Source of the DNA: CAMWXW01 sp051650105
GTDB lineage: Bacteria > Desulfobacterota > Desulfovibrionia > Desulfovibrionales > Desulfovibrionaceae
Assembly (NCBI GenBank): GCA_051650105.1
Contig: JBOFIJ010000009.1
Location: 163,323-227,322 of the forward strand
Direction of reading: 5' to 3'
DNA length: 64,000 nt
Shown piece after piece: positions 9,179 to 17,351 of this stretch. The notes beneath the pieces were generated by a model. The model was not told the origin of the DNA. It worked only from the letters and a program-made list of their open reading frames with translations, and made no database searches. The translations under genes were made by a program, and so were the position numbers. Within the stretch, counting starts at the first letter, position 1; each line of letters begins with the position of its first letter.

Positions 9179-9571
9179 TTAACGCTTTGAATACTGAGAC
9201 CTTGCTCTTGCAGAACGCAATCCATATTTTTTTCGTTCTTTTTTTCTAGAATCTCTTGTTAATAATCCAGCTTTTTTGAGCACAGGCCTAAAAGCAGAAT
9301 CAACAGAAAGTAACGCCCTAGAAATACCGTGCCTAATAGCTTGAGCTTGTCCAGAAAGACCACCCCCAGAAACATTCACCTTAACATCATACTTTTCACT
9401 AGTTTTAGTAAGAAGCAAAGCTTGGCGTACAACCATCTGTAATGTTTTTCTAGGAAAATATTCCTCAAATTTTCTGCCATTTATCTCGACAATACCTGTA
9501 CCAGAATATAAACGAGTCCTAGAAATTGCAGTTTTTCTTCTTCCTGTCCCATAATCAAACTGAGTTGCCAT
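9179..9571 (-). CDS. rpsI: 30S ribosomal protein S9
   Basis: 130 residues with the complete S9 pattern: YGTGRRKTAISRTRL near the start, VNVSGGGLSGQAQAIRHGIS in the middle, and the basic tail KKYGLRSARARSQYSKR that reaches the ribosomal P site. The terminal arginine is conserved in the family. It follows rplM with a 15-base gap containing GGAG, the usual L13-S9 arrangement. No anomaly. Confidence 0.98.
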   Translation of the reverse strand: MATQFDYGTGRRKTAISRTRLYSGTGIVEINGRKFEEYFPRKTLQMVVRQALLLTKTSEKYDVKVNVSGGGLSGQAQAIRHGISRALLSVDSAFRPVLKKAGLLTRDSRKKERKKYGLRSARARSQYSKR

Positions 9572-9586
9572 ACAATCTACACTCCA

Positions 9587-10021
9587 TTAAGATAATAAAC
9601 TAAGTTGTTTCGGTAATTGAGCACCATGAGGATGCTCGCCTCCAGAATAAATTTTTAATTTTTTTATCATTGCACGCGCAATAGTATTACGAGGCAACAT
9701 CCCCTTCACAGCTTTCATAAGAACTCTATCTGGGTATCTAGCCATACATTCTGCAAGAGTCTTCTCTTTAAGAGAACCCATATATCCAGTATGCTTATAA
9801 TACATTTTTTGACCCATTTTCTTCCCTGTAACAACTAATTTATCACAGTTAACAACAATTACAAAGTCACCCATATCCATATGATGTGCATACTCCGCCT
9901 TGTGTTTACCGCACAGAATTCGAGCTACCTGTGTGGCAAGTCTTCCTAACACCATTCCTGTAGCATCTACAACGAACCATTCCCTTTTTATATCTATGGG
10001 AGTGGGAGCAAAGGTCTTCAT
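9587..10021 (-). CDS. rplM: 50S ribosomal protein L13
   Basis: 144 residues. Family motifs include REWFVVDATGMVLGRLAT, KMYYKHTGYMG and AVKGMLPRNTIARAM. The ATG at 10021 is preferred over a TTG two codons upstream because GAGGAG lies 9 bases before the ATG and only 3 before the TTG. L13 is an early-assembly protein of the large subunit. It is co-transcribed with rpsI. The 170-base leader upstream is AT-rich and probably holds the promoter. Confidence 0.98.
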   Translation of the reverse strand: MKTFAPTPIDIKREWFVVDATGMVLGRLATQVARILCGKHKAEYAHHMDMGDFVIVVNCDKLVVTGKKMGQKMYYKHTGYMGSLKEKTLAECMARYPDRVLMKAVKGMLPRNTIARAMIKKLKIYSGGEHPHGAQLPKQLSLLS

Positions 10022-10190
10022 TATCAATTTCTCCTCAATAAAACATCAATATTGTGCACATATATTCTCTACAAAAGCATTTATGGAAAAGCTATATAGT
10101 TGTTTATAAACGCTACACCGTACACAATTACTCCCTATGAATACACTATATTTCCTATGTTGTAAAGCACTTTACATAAGAAAAGATATT

Positions 10191-11492
10191 TTAATGAAAT
10201 TCTCTCATAAGAGAGCTCACTATGGGTAATAAAATATCCTCCACACCTGCTTCAATAGGAGTCTCAGAATTTAGAATTTTTGCAAATTCCCCTTTACTAA
10301 GCATGTATTTCATCTTTTTTTCTGCCTTTTCCACTTGAGTGGAAGTAATACCATTAGCAATTGAAATAGTCACTTCAAGAAAGGCACATAACGTATCACA
10401 AAATTTAATAAGAACCCCGTCTTTTGGGTCAAAACAATCACTATTATATATAGTTTGTAATTCACCAAAAGATACACGATGAATACCATCCTTTTTTATA
10501 ATAAGTGAATAAAACTCACTTCCCTCAGCATAGCCTAACATGTACTGAAGCCTCTCGACAATGTACTTATATTCTCTTTCTAGAGGAGTAAAAATATGCA
10601 AGATCAATTCAGAATCTTCATATTCTTTAATGAGCCTAGCAATACTTTGTGAGGAATATTTTACAGGAGAAATAATATCCTGAGTTAATAACTCTGGCAA
10701 ATCATGTAATAGGCCAGAAAAAAAGTTATTACAGGCACGCACGGTTGAAGCACCAAGAATATAACTATATAAGTAAGAATAGCACCCAACAAGGAACATA
10801 TGTCCAAGAACAGACGTTTCAGGACTTCTAGAAACTTGAGACCAACGTTTTTGAAATCGCAATTGGCCACACAATTTAGCAAAAGAAGAAAGCTCTGTTG
10901 CATCAGATAATTCCAACGGGAACAATAAGGAAAAAGAAGGAAGCACACCTTGCTGTTCCTTTATTTTATCAATAATTTCTTTTTCAATGGAAGCAATTGA
11001 TGTGTTAAAAGTATTATACTCTTTTATAATAGAAAATTCCCAATATGTTGAGTAAAGCGAGGCAGAGCGCAATATATTTTCTGCTACTGTTTTTTCTTCG
11101 CAAGGAGAAGATAGATACTTTCTCGATTTTTCCACAAATTCTGTTCCCATCGGAGCAATATATTCTGAAAAAATCTTTATTCCCCAATCTAACAACATTG
11201 TATAATCTTCTTCATTTTGCTTAATTTTATTAAAAATAGTTGGTTTTATATCTGTTGTGGCTAAGTTAAAAAAATAATCGAACATGGCTCTTTCAACAAG
11301 TTCTTGATAAATACATATTTTTTCATCTTCCTTTGTATTCTTAGTTTCAAGTAAAAATAACAACCATGCAATAAGCATTTTATGTCCCTGTCTATCTATT
11401 TCAAAAAACTCTGTTGGTCTCAACATATCATTCCATCGGCGCAGCGAAGCTCCAGAAAAAACAAATTCTAAAAGATCTCTATGTATATTCAT
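10191..11492 (-). CDS. HD-superfamily metal-dependent phosphohydrolase
   Basis: 433 residues. The HD signature lies in the central part: a histidine in SVLGHMFLVG, then the HD pair in GLLHDLPELLTQDIISPVK, then an aspartate in KFCDTLCAFLEV. The LLHD-x3-E-x3-D-x3-PVK spacing matches the YfbR-like HD group, many of which are nucleotide phosphohydrolases. The N-terminal 200 residues and the C-terminal tail are not recognised. It is transcribed alone, upstream of rplM and divided from it by its own stop and 170 bases. The substrate is unknown. Confidence 0.75.
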   Translation of the reverse strand: MNIHRDLLEFVFSGASLRRWNDMLRPTEFFEIDRQGHKMLIAWLLFLLETKNTKEDEKICIYQELVERAMFDYFFNLATTDIKPTIFNKIKQNEEDYTMLLDWGIKIFSEYIAPMGTEFVEKSRKYLSSPCEEKTVAENILRSASLYSTYWEFSIIKEYNTFNTSIASIEKEIIDKIKEQQGVLPSFSLLFPLELSDATELSSFAKLCGQLRFQKRWSQVSRSPETSVLGHMFLVGCYSYLYSYILGASTVRACNNFFSGLLHDLPELLTQDIISPVKYSSQSIARLIKEYEDSELILHIFTPLEREYKYIVERLQYMLGYAEGSEFYSLIIKKDGIHRVSFGELQTIYNSDCFDPKDGVLIKFCDTLCAFLEVTISIANGITSTQVEKAEKKMKYMLSKGEFAKILNSETPIEAGVEDILLPIVSSLMREFH

Positions 11493-11578
11493 TACAATAA
11501 TTCCCTATATTAATAAAAAACACGCTCTTTCTCCGCACAAGTATACCACACAACAAAAAATTACTCTACTTACTTCAT

Positions 11579-12166
11579 TTATATTTCAATAAAAGGAGAA
11601 GATTTCACAGCATCCTCTTGAAAAGGCGTTTCTTGTATAGCACTTTCTAAAGAATGAGAAGACAAAGATGCTAATCCATATAATATCATAATAGCCCCAA
11701 GAGTAATTTTAAGAATAAAACCCAATAATTTTCCTCTAAAAGCACCTAAAGCAGCCTTGCATGCCTTTGCAGCGCTGACCCCTCTTATTATTTCAACACA
11801 AAAACACCCAATAAAAGCACCTAGTAAAGCTAATAAGAGCGACCCTATTCCAAAGAACAATGAAAAACCAACAATAGCACCAATAATAGCACCTAGTATC
11901 CCACCCCAATTACCAGCAGTACTTGCCCCTGATTTTCTACTTATACGAAATTGAATTACTGATTCTAAAATTTCACCACCAATAGCAATGAGCAAAAGAA
12001 TAAAGAGTACAAAATAACGATTGGGAACTTCAAGAGTGGAATACATAAAAAGGAAAACAAAGAAAATAAACCAATTTGCGGGTAAACTAAAAACATTGAG
12101 AAACAGTAAAAAAAAGAGTAGTATAGAAAAAAAGAAAAAAGACAGCTCTGTATTCACAAAAAACAT
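11579..12166 (-). CDS. DUF456 membrane protein
   Basis: 195 residues, almost wholly hydrophobic. Two N-terminal helices contain an SLPANWFIFF element. A glycine-rich middle follows (GASTAGNWGGILGAIIGAIVG), then the paired GxxIG motif region typical of DUF456 (ALLGAFIGCFCVEIIRG). The function of the family is unknown. AAGGG lies in front of the ATG. It is separated from the HD gene by 86 bases on the same strand, so co-transcription is possible but not shown. Confidence 0.82.
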   Translation of the reverse strand: MFFVNTELSFFFFSILLFFLLFLNVFSLPANWFIFFVFLFMYSTLEVPNRYFVLFILLLIAIGGEILESVIQFRISRKSGASTAGNWGGILGAIIGAIVGFSLFFGIGSLLLALLGAFIGCFCVEIIRGVSAAKACKAALGAFRGKLLGFILKITLGAIMILYGLASLSSHSLESAIQETPFQEDAVKSSPFIEI

Positions 12167-12277
12167 ATGATAACCCTTATTTAATAATTACTATCTAAGA
12201 AGCCAGAGTGATTATAGAAAAAAGCTTGCAAGAAGACAAGAGATATGTTGCAATACCGTCTGAAAAAGAGAGGTGTT

Positions 12278-13375
12278 ATGTCGCTTAGTTTAGGAATAGT
12301 AGGTTTACCAAATGTTGGCAAATCGACACTTTTTAATGCATTAACAAAAGCACAAAAAGCTGAGGCCGCAAATTATCCATTTTGCACAGTAGAACCCAAC
12401 AAAGCCACTGTGCCAGTACCAGATGATCGCCTTCGTATTTTGGAAGAAATTGTGTCTCCTCAACGTGTTGTCCATGCAACAGTCGATTTTGTAGATATCG
12501 CAGGCTTGGTTAAAGGAGCAAGTAAGGGTGAAGGTCTTGGCAATGCATTCTTGGCTACTATTCGAGAATGCTCAGCAATCGTCCATGTTGTTCGCTGTTT
12601 TGACGACGAAAATATTATTCATGTCAATTCAAAAATAGATCCAATACAAGATATTGAAACCATTGAATTAGAGCTTCTTTTCTCTGATATTCAGTCTTTA
12701 GAAAAACGATTAGAAAAAGTAACAAAGCAAGCTAAATTAGATAAAATTGCAAGACAAGAAAAAATACTATTAGAAGAAATTCTTCTCTTTCTCCAAGAAG
12801 GAAACGATATAAAAACATTGCTTATCAAAAATAACGATATAGCAGAATATCTCAAAAGCCTTAACCTCTTAACAATGAAAGAAGTTATTTATTGTATGAA
12901 TGTCTCTGAAGATGGACTTACAGAAGAGACAAAATACACAATACTTGTTGAACAATATGCTAAGAAACGTAGTGCAAAAGTAGTACGCGTGTGTGCCGTA
13001 TTAGAAGAAGAATTGCAAAAGTTGTCTGATATCGAATACCTAGAAATAATAAAAGCATATTCAATAGATAGCAATGGGCTTGCACAAATTATAAAAACTG
13101 GATATAGTGCCTTAGGCCTTATCAGTTACTTCACCGTAGGAGAAAAAGAAGTTCGTGCATGGACAATACACGAAGGCTCAACAGCACCACAAGCTGCAGC
13201 GGCTATTCACACAGACTTTCAAAAAGGTTTCATACGAGCAGAAGTCATTCGTTATGAAGATTTTGTGCATTACATGTCTGAAGCGTCCTGTCGCTCTGCT
13301 GGCCTTCTCAAGACTGAAGGTAAAGAATATATTGTGAAGGACGCCGATATAATACATTTTCTCTTTAATGTATAA
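12278..13375 (+). CDS. ychF: Ribosome-binding ATPase YchF (Obg-like)
   Basis: 365 residues. The P-loop is GLPNVGKSTLFNALT, switch II is DIAGLVKGASKGEGLGN, the nucleotide-specificity loop is NVSEDG (in place of NKxD, which gives ATP preference), and the TGS domain is at the C-terminus (EVRAWTIHEGSTAPQAAAAIH). The ATG at 12278, after GAGAGG, is chosen over an in-frame ATG 33 bases upstream because all family members begin just before the P-loop. YchF is a universally conserved translation-associated P-loop ATPase. It precedes the vWA-like gene by 30 bases. Confidence 0.96.
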   Translation: MSLSLGIVGLPNVGKSTLFNALTKAQKAEAANYPFCTVEPNKATVPVPDDRLRILEEIVSPQRVVHATVDFVDIAGLVKGASKGEGLGNAFLATIRECSAIVHVVRCFDDENIIHVNSKIDPIQDIETIELELLFSDIQSLEKRLEKVTKQAKLDKIARQEKILLEEILLFLQEGNDIKTLLIKNNDIAEYLKSLNLLTMKEVIYCMNVSEDGLTEETKYTILVEQYAKKRSAKVVRVCAVLEEELQKLSDIEYLEIIKAYSIDSNGLAQIIKTGYSALGLISYFTVGEKEVRAWTIHEGSTAPQAAAAIHTDFQKGFIRAEVIRYEDFVHYMSEASCRSAGLLKTEGKEYIVKDADIIHFLFNV

Positions 13376-13405
13376 TTAAAATCTAAACGATAGGAATTTC
13401 GTGTT

Positions 13406-14458
13406 ATGAATTTACAAAATATCCATAAGAATATGTCAATTTTAATTGTTTCTTTAATCCTTTTAACCTTTTTTTTCTCTAATAGCTTGGCAGATACACC
13501 TCCTCCAGTGAGTGCTCATAGAAATCCTGCTCTCGACTCCGTACCATCAAATCAAAAGCAAATGCCCACAAGTACCGAATTAGAACAACAAAATACCCCA
13601 AAGAAACATATTGATGATGTCCCCACAACCCGAGGAGTAGCAGATTCTAAACAAAAAAGTCCCATCGATCCCTATAAATTAGAAGCGGACTACACTCTAA
13701 AGAAAAACCCTGCAACTATTCCACGCAATCAACGTGTCCCAAGTAGTGAACCTCGAACAAGCACAGTAAAAAAGATTAGAAAAGTTATCCCTCAAGATAC
13801 AAATATAAGAACTTCGAGTACACAACAAACAACCACAACAAAAGATACCGCTGAGTGGCAGTCTTCAGATTACGAATTTACAAAAGATAGGAATATTATT
13901 TATTATCCAAAAGATTCCAAATTGAAAATGATTTCTTTACAATTTTTTACAGAAATCTCAACTGGAGGAAGAACAGCAGCAAAAGTGCGACAACTACTAA
14001 CAAAAATAAATACTTCCCTGCCAGTATCTCCTCTTATTATTGGTTTGCAACAGCTATATACAAAACAAGCGCTCTATCCTTTGTCTGAGTGGAATAAAGA
14101 AACATTTGAGTCAGCAATAAAGAAAGTATCTTCGCATACTCCAAACGCAACTATGGGAGAAAATTTAACTATCTTAAGAAAAGATATTATCGATATTCCA
14201 ACTCCAACACGACTTATACTTATCACTGATGGAGAAAGTTATAATGCAAGTACGGCTGCGTTTGATCTAAAACTTTTCTATGCTCCAGACCCTCGTTTTC
14301 CACTACATATTATCTCTTTTGCTGATAACAATAATATGAGAGCTTCTATTGAGCAAATAGTAAAAGTACATGATGGCTCTCAACTCTTCCATGGAGAAGA
14401 CTTGCTACAAGATGCAGCGGCGTTTAGAGCCTTTATGGATCAATTGTTTATAAAATAG
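13406..14458 (+). CDS. Secreted protein with a vWA-like C-terminal domain
   Basis: 350 residues. An N-terminal signal peptide (hydrophobic residues about 11-28, ending NSLAD) is followed by a proline-, threonine- and glutamine-rich disordered stretch to about residue 150. The C-terminal 180 residues resemble a von Willebrand factor A fold: a threonine in the NATMGENL region, LILITDGES as the fourth strand, and a final helix near VHDGSQLF. The canonical DxSxS metal site at the start of a vWA domain is not visible, so metal binding is doubtful. It lies in line with ychF. A strong terminator follows. Confidence 0.55.
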   Translation: MNLQNIHKNMSILIVSLILLTFFFSNSLADTPPPVSAHRNPALDSVPSNQKQMPTSTELEQQNTPKKHIDDVPTTRGVADSKQKSPIDPYKLEADYTLKKNPATIPRNQRVPSSEPRTSTVKKIRKVIPQDTNIRTSSTQQTTTTKDTAEWQSSDYEFTKDRNIIYYPKDSKLKMISLQFFTEISTGGRTAAKVRQLLTKINTSLPVSPLIIGLQQLYTKQALYPLSEWNKETFESAIKKVSSHTPNATMGENLTILRKDIIDIPTPTRLILITDGESYNASTAAFDLKLFYAPDPRFPLHIISFADNNNMRASIEQIVKVHDGSQLFHGEDLLQDAAAFRAFMDQLFIK

Positions 14459-14477
14459 TACTTTGCCATTTTTCTAT

Positions 14478-14520
14478 AAAATATCACCATATTACTTTGC
14501 AATATGGTGATATTTTTGTT
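14478..14520 (+). terminator. Strong Rho-independent terminator after the vWA-like gene
   Basis: A 16-pair inverted repeat (14478-14493 with 14501-14516, containing ATATCACCATATT and its complement) with a seven-base loop, running into TTTTTGTT. It separates the ychF unit from ruvA, which begins 12 bases later. Confidence 0.8.
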
Positions 14521-14531
14521 ATACTACACCA

Positions 14532-15167
14532 ATGATAGGATATCTTTCTGGAATATTGTTATACCACACAAACGATGTTTGTCTCATTATCACAAATTCA
14601 AGTGTTGGCTACGAGGTATATGCAAATCCCTCAACTATTAGAAATTTGTCTATGTCTGAAACACCGTTACATATCCATATTGTAACAATAGTAAAAGAAG
14701 ATTCCATAACACTATTTGGCTTCTCCACATTAGAAGAAAAAAATATGTTTCTCTTACTTACATCCATTTCAAAAATAGGAGCCAAAACAGCATTAACTAT
14801 TTTAGAAACCTTCACTGTTGATGATATTAAGAATTTAGTGCTTCACGGAGATCCATTAACATTAACCAAAGTATCTGGTATAGGCAATAAAACGGCACAA
14901 CATATTTTTCTTGAACTGCAATATAAACTTAATTCGTTGCCTAATACACATTCACATATACCTTTTATACATAAAAAAAATGAAACAGGTACTCTGCCTG
15001 CGCCAGTATTGTATAATGCCCTTGATGCGTTAAAACAACTTGGTTATGAAGAATACCAAGTATTATCACACTTAAAAGCTCTTTTATCACAAGAACCTGC
15101 AATAGAATTATCAAAATTAATAAAAGAAACGTTGCAAAAACTAGCATCCCACAAAGAAGGCTCCTGA
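14532..15167 (+). CDS. ruvA: Holliday junction DNA-binding subunit RuvA
   Basis: 211 residues. Domain I is an N-terminal OB fold (MIGYLSGILLY). Domain II has two helix-hairpin-helix motifs (LLTSISKIGAKTALTIL and LTKVSGIGNKTAQHIFLEL). Domain III is a C-terminal three-helix part that contacts RuvB (LYNALDALKQLGYEEYQV). RuvA tetramers hold the four-way junction. The stop overlaps the ruvB start by one base (TGATG), implying coupled translation. ruvC is not adjacent. Confidence 0.96.
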   Translation: MIGYLSGILLYHTNDVCLIITNSSVGYEVYANPSTIRNLSMSETPLHIHIVTIVKEDSITLFGFSTLEEKNMFLLLTSISKIGAKTALTILETFTVDDIKNLVLHGDPLTLTKVSGIGNKTAQHIFLELQYKLNSLPNTHSHIPFIHKKNETGTLPAPVLYNALDALKQLGYEEYQVLSHLKALLSQEPAIELSKLIKETLQKLASHKEGS

Positions 15168-16111
15168 TGGAATATAGAGATGATACCATACGCCCTGCTT
15201 CTCTTACTGATTTTATAGGACAAGATGAATTGCGCAATAATTTGCATATTTATATTTCCTCTGCAAAATCCAGAACAGAACCATTAGATCATATTTTATT
15301 TTATGGAAATCCTGGTCTAGGCAAAACAACATTAGCACAAATTATGGCATCGGAGCTTGGTGTTAACATAGTGACGACAACAGGACCGGTTTTAGAAAAA
15401 TCTGGTGACTTAGCAGCTATTATAACTTCCTTAAATAAACATGATATTTTATTTATTGATGAAATACACAGAATGCCTGTACACGTGGAAGAATTCCTTT
15501 ATCCAGCTATGGAAGACTTTTCACTTGATATAATAACAGGGCAAGGTCCAGGAGCTCGTGTTGTTAAAATTACACTAGAACCCTTCACACTTGTTGGTGC
15601 AACAACACGTTTAGGACTTCTTTCATCTCCCCTGCGTGATAGATTTGGTATTATCTCAAGATTAGAATTATATAGCCCAGAGAATCTTGCTGCTATAGCG
15701 AAAAGAAGTGCAGAAATTTACCGTATTTCTATAGAAGAAAAAGCTTGTTTAGAAATAGGAAAACGTTCCCGGGGAACACCAAGAATAGCAAATAGACTTT
15801 TGAGAAGAATTCGAGACTTTGCAATTATGGAAAGTGCTAATCACATAACATATACTATTACAAAAAATGCACTTGCTCTTATGGAAATTGATGAAGAAGG
15901 CTTAGATTCTTTAGACAGAAAACTACTTTCCACAATTGTTCGCCTTTATAATGGTGGCCCTGTTGGCCTTAAAACGCTTGCAATAGCCTGTGGTGAAGAT
16001 TCAAAAGCAATTGAAGATATTTATGAACCTTTTCTCATTCAGTCCGGATTTATACAGCGAACACCAAGAGGAAGGATAGCCACAGCAAAGACACTTGCCC
16101 GTTTTTCTTAA
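15167..16111 (+). CDS. ruvB: Holliday junction branch-migration ATPase RuvB
   Basis: 314 residues, near full length though shorter at the N-terminus than many RuvB proteins. It opens directly at RPASLTDFIGQDELRNNL. Walker A is GNPGLGKTTLAQ, Walker B is ILFIDEIHRM, sensor 1 is VGATTRLGLLSSPLRDRFG, and the arginine finger lies in the DRFG region. The C-terminal winged helix ends with IQRTPRGRIAT. Hexameric RuvB drives migration with RuvA. The start is fixed by the overlap with ruvA. Confidence 0.97.
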   Translation: MEYRDDTIRPASLTDFIGQDELRNNLHIYISSAKSRTEPLDHILFYGNPGLGKTTLAQIMASELGVNIVTTTGPVLEKSGDLAAIITSLNKHDILFIDEIHRMPVHVEEFLYPAMEDFSLDIITGQGPGARVVKITLEPFTLVGATTRLGLLSSPLRDRFGIISRLELYSPENLAAIAKRSAEIYRISIEEKACLEIGKRSRGTPRIANRLLRRIRDFAIMESANHITYTITKNALALMEIDEEGLDSLDRKLLSTIVRLYNGGPVGLKTLAIACGEDSKAIEDIYEPFLIQSGFIQRTPRGRIATAKTLARFS

Positions 16112-16222
16112 AAAATTATTTATTATCTCAACAAAGTATCCATAATTTCTCTGCTATGTTAGGTATGCACAGTATATAGTGGTGAATAAAAACAATTATA
16201 CATAAAGCCCTTGTATCTCTTA

Positions 16223-16480
16223 TTATCTATTTGCAATACTCTTCAATGTATCCTCTATTGTTTTTACAGTTCCTGCTGTTAAAGAAACCATTGTGCTCCA
16301 CTTTGTTGTTTGCGCATTAAAGGCCATAAGATCTAATTCTGAAGGAGATTCTTTAGCAAGAATTTCGTTTGCCATTTCTTCAAGGGCGCCCATTTGTTTT
16401 TCCATCATCGCCAACAATTTTGCAATTGTCTCAGAACCTGAACTCCCTGGCGAGGTTAATGAATCTGAACCTGTTACCAT
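16223..16480 (-). CDS. sctF: T3SS needle subunit (YscF/MxiH family)
   Basis: 85 residues, the usual length of needle proteins. The N-terminus is polar and glycine/serine-rich, then two helices follow. The C-terminal part SPSELDLMAFNAQTTKWS, then about 20 residues ending IEDTLKSIANR, resembles the YscF/PscF C-terminus (NPALLAELQ-x4-KWS...), including the shared KWS triad. Needle proteins polymerise into the extracellular hollow filament. GGAGGG lies 5 bases before the ATG. It is 33 bases downstream of a small YscE-like gene. An inner-rod protein (SctI) is the main alternative. Confidence 0.68.
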   Translation of the reverse strand: MVTGSDSLTSPGSSGSETIAKLLAMMEKQMGALEEMANEILAKESPSELDLMAFNAQTTKWSTMVSLTAGTVKTIEDTLKSIANR

Positions 16481-16513
16481 ATTCCCTCCATGTATACTCT
16501 TGATATTGTATCC

Positions 16514-16798
16514 CTAAAAAACCGTATTTTTTTTATCTTCATTATATTTACATATTGCAAGTTTCCAATATAACTGTATATTGGACTGCGCAATTTCGTA
16601 ACTTTGTTTTAACAAAGAACATGGAACAAAATCTTCTGAAGATAGTCCTTGATCTATTGTTTTTCTTATCTCAACTTCAGCTTCTTTCAATGTATCAATG
16701 ACAACACGTAATACATTCCCGTTATAGTCTTCTTTTAATGCTTTTTTTAAATCAAAATCTTTGGATAATATATCTACTTTCATACCATGTGATAACAT
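16514..16798 (-). CDS. Small helical protein, candidate T3SS needle co-chaperone (YscE-like)
   Basis: 94 residues beginning MLSHGMKVDIL. The ATG at 16798 is chosen because GGAG lies 6 bases upstream. The central and C-terminal parts form two helices separated by a glycine turn (LKEAEVEIRKTIDQG, then LLKQSYEIAQSNIQLYWKL), which resembles the two-helix hairpin of YscE/PscE. In Yersinia and Pseudomonas yscE lies directly upstream of yscF and its product caps the monomeric needle subunit. The same order holds here. Homology is weak; I rely on architecture and context. Confidence 0.45.
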   Translation of the reverse strand: MLSHGMKVDILSKDFDLKKALKEDYNGNVLRVVIDTLKEAEVEIRKTIDQGLSSEDFVPCSLLKQSYEIAQSNIQLYWKLAICKYNEDKKNTVF

Positions 16799-16825
16799 GC
16801 ACTTCTCCTTTGCTAAATATAACAA

Positions 16826-17351
16826 TAGTGCTATTTCTAAATCATACTTTTCTTAGAAAGAATTCATATACAGCGATACATGCAGGAAATGTACTAGACA
16901 AAAAAATATTCTTTTTAAAAGATAGAATTTCCCACAAAATAATGCTCTTTCATCAACTATACTGCGTTGAGAACAATACCATATCACAATAGCTAGTTAA
17001 TTATATAAAAAGCATTACATTTATATCTGTTAGAAGTATTAACAAATAAATAAGAACTATCGTTATATTACAAAACAGATTTGCTTAATTGGAATCATAA
17101 TAATGTTATTATAAAAATGTCTCTCTTTTTAGCAGAAGAAAAAACATCACGTTATTTTACTTTCACAAAAAACATCTCTCTTTTCATATTCTTATTTCTA
17201 AAAAAGTATATTCATGCTATTTCTTATATACTCTTTTTAGAATAGTATTTTACAAAAAAAATATATATACTCCACATATATTCATACATATAGCCAAAAC
17301 ACAACTACATAAATACAATAGAATTTTATATAGTAAATATGTACCGTATAT
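16826..17351. other. AT-rich intergenic region inside the T3SS locus
   Basis: About 525 bases between sctD and the YscE-like gene, dominated by A/T runs. No open frame with a plausible ribosome-binding site was found and no clear hairpin terminator follows sctD. It presumably holds the promoter of the needle operon on the minus strand. Confidence 0.5.

Noticed and set aside
8801..9249. Two short plus-strand frames before rpsI
   Set aside because: No ribosome-binding site; the second is antisense to rpsI and crosses its terminator.
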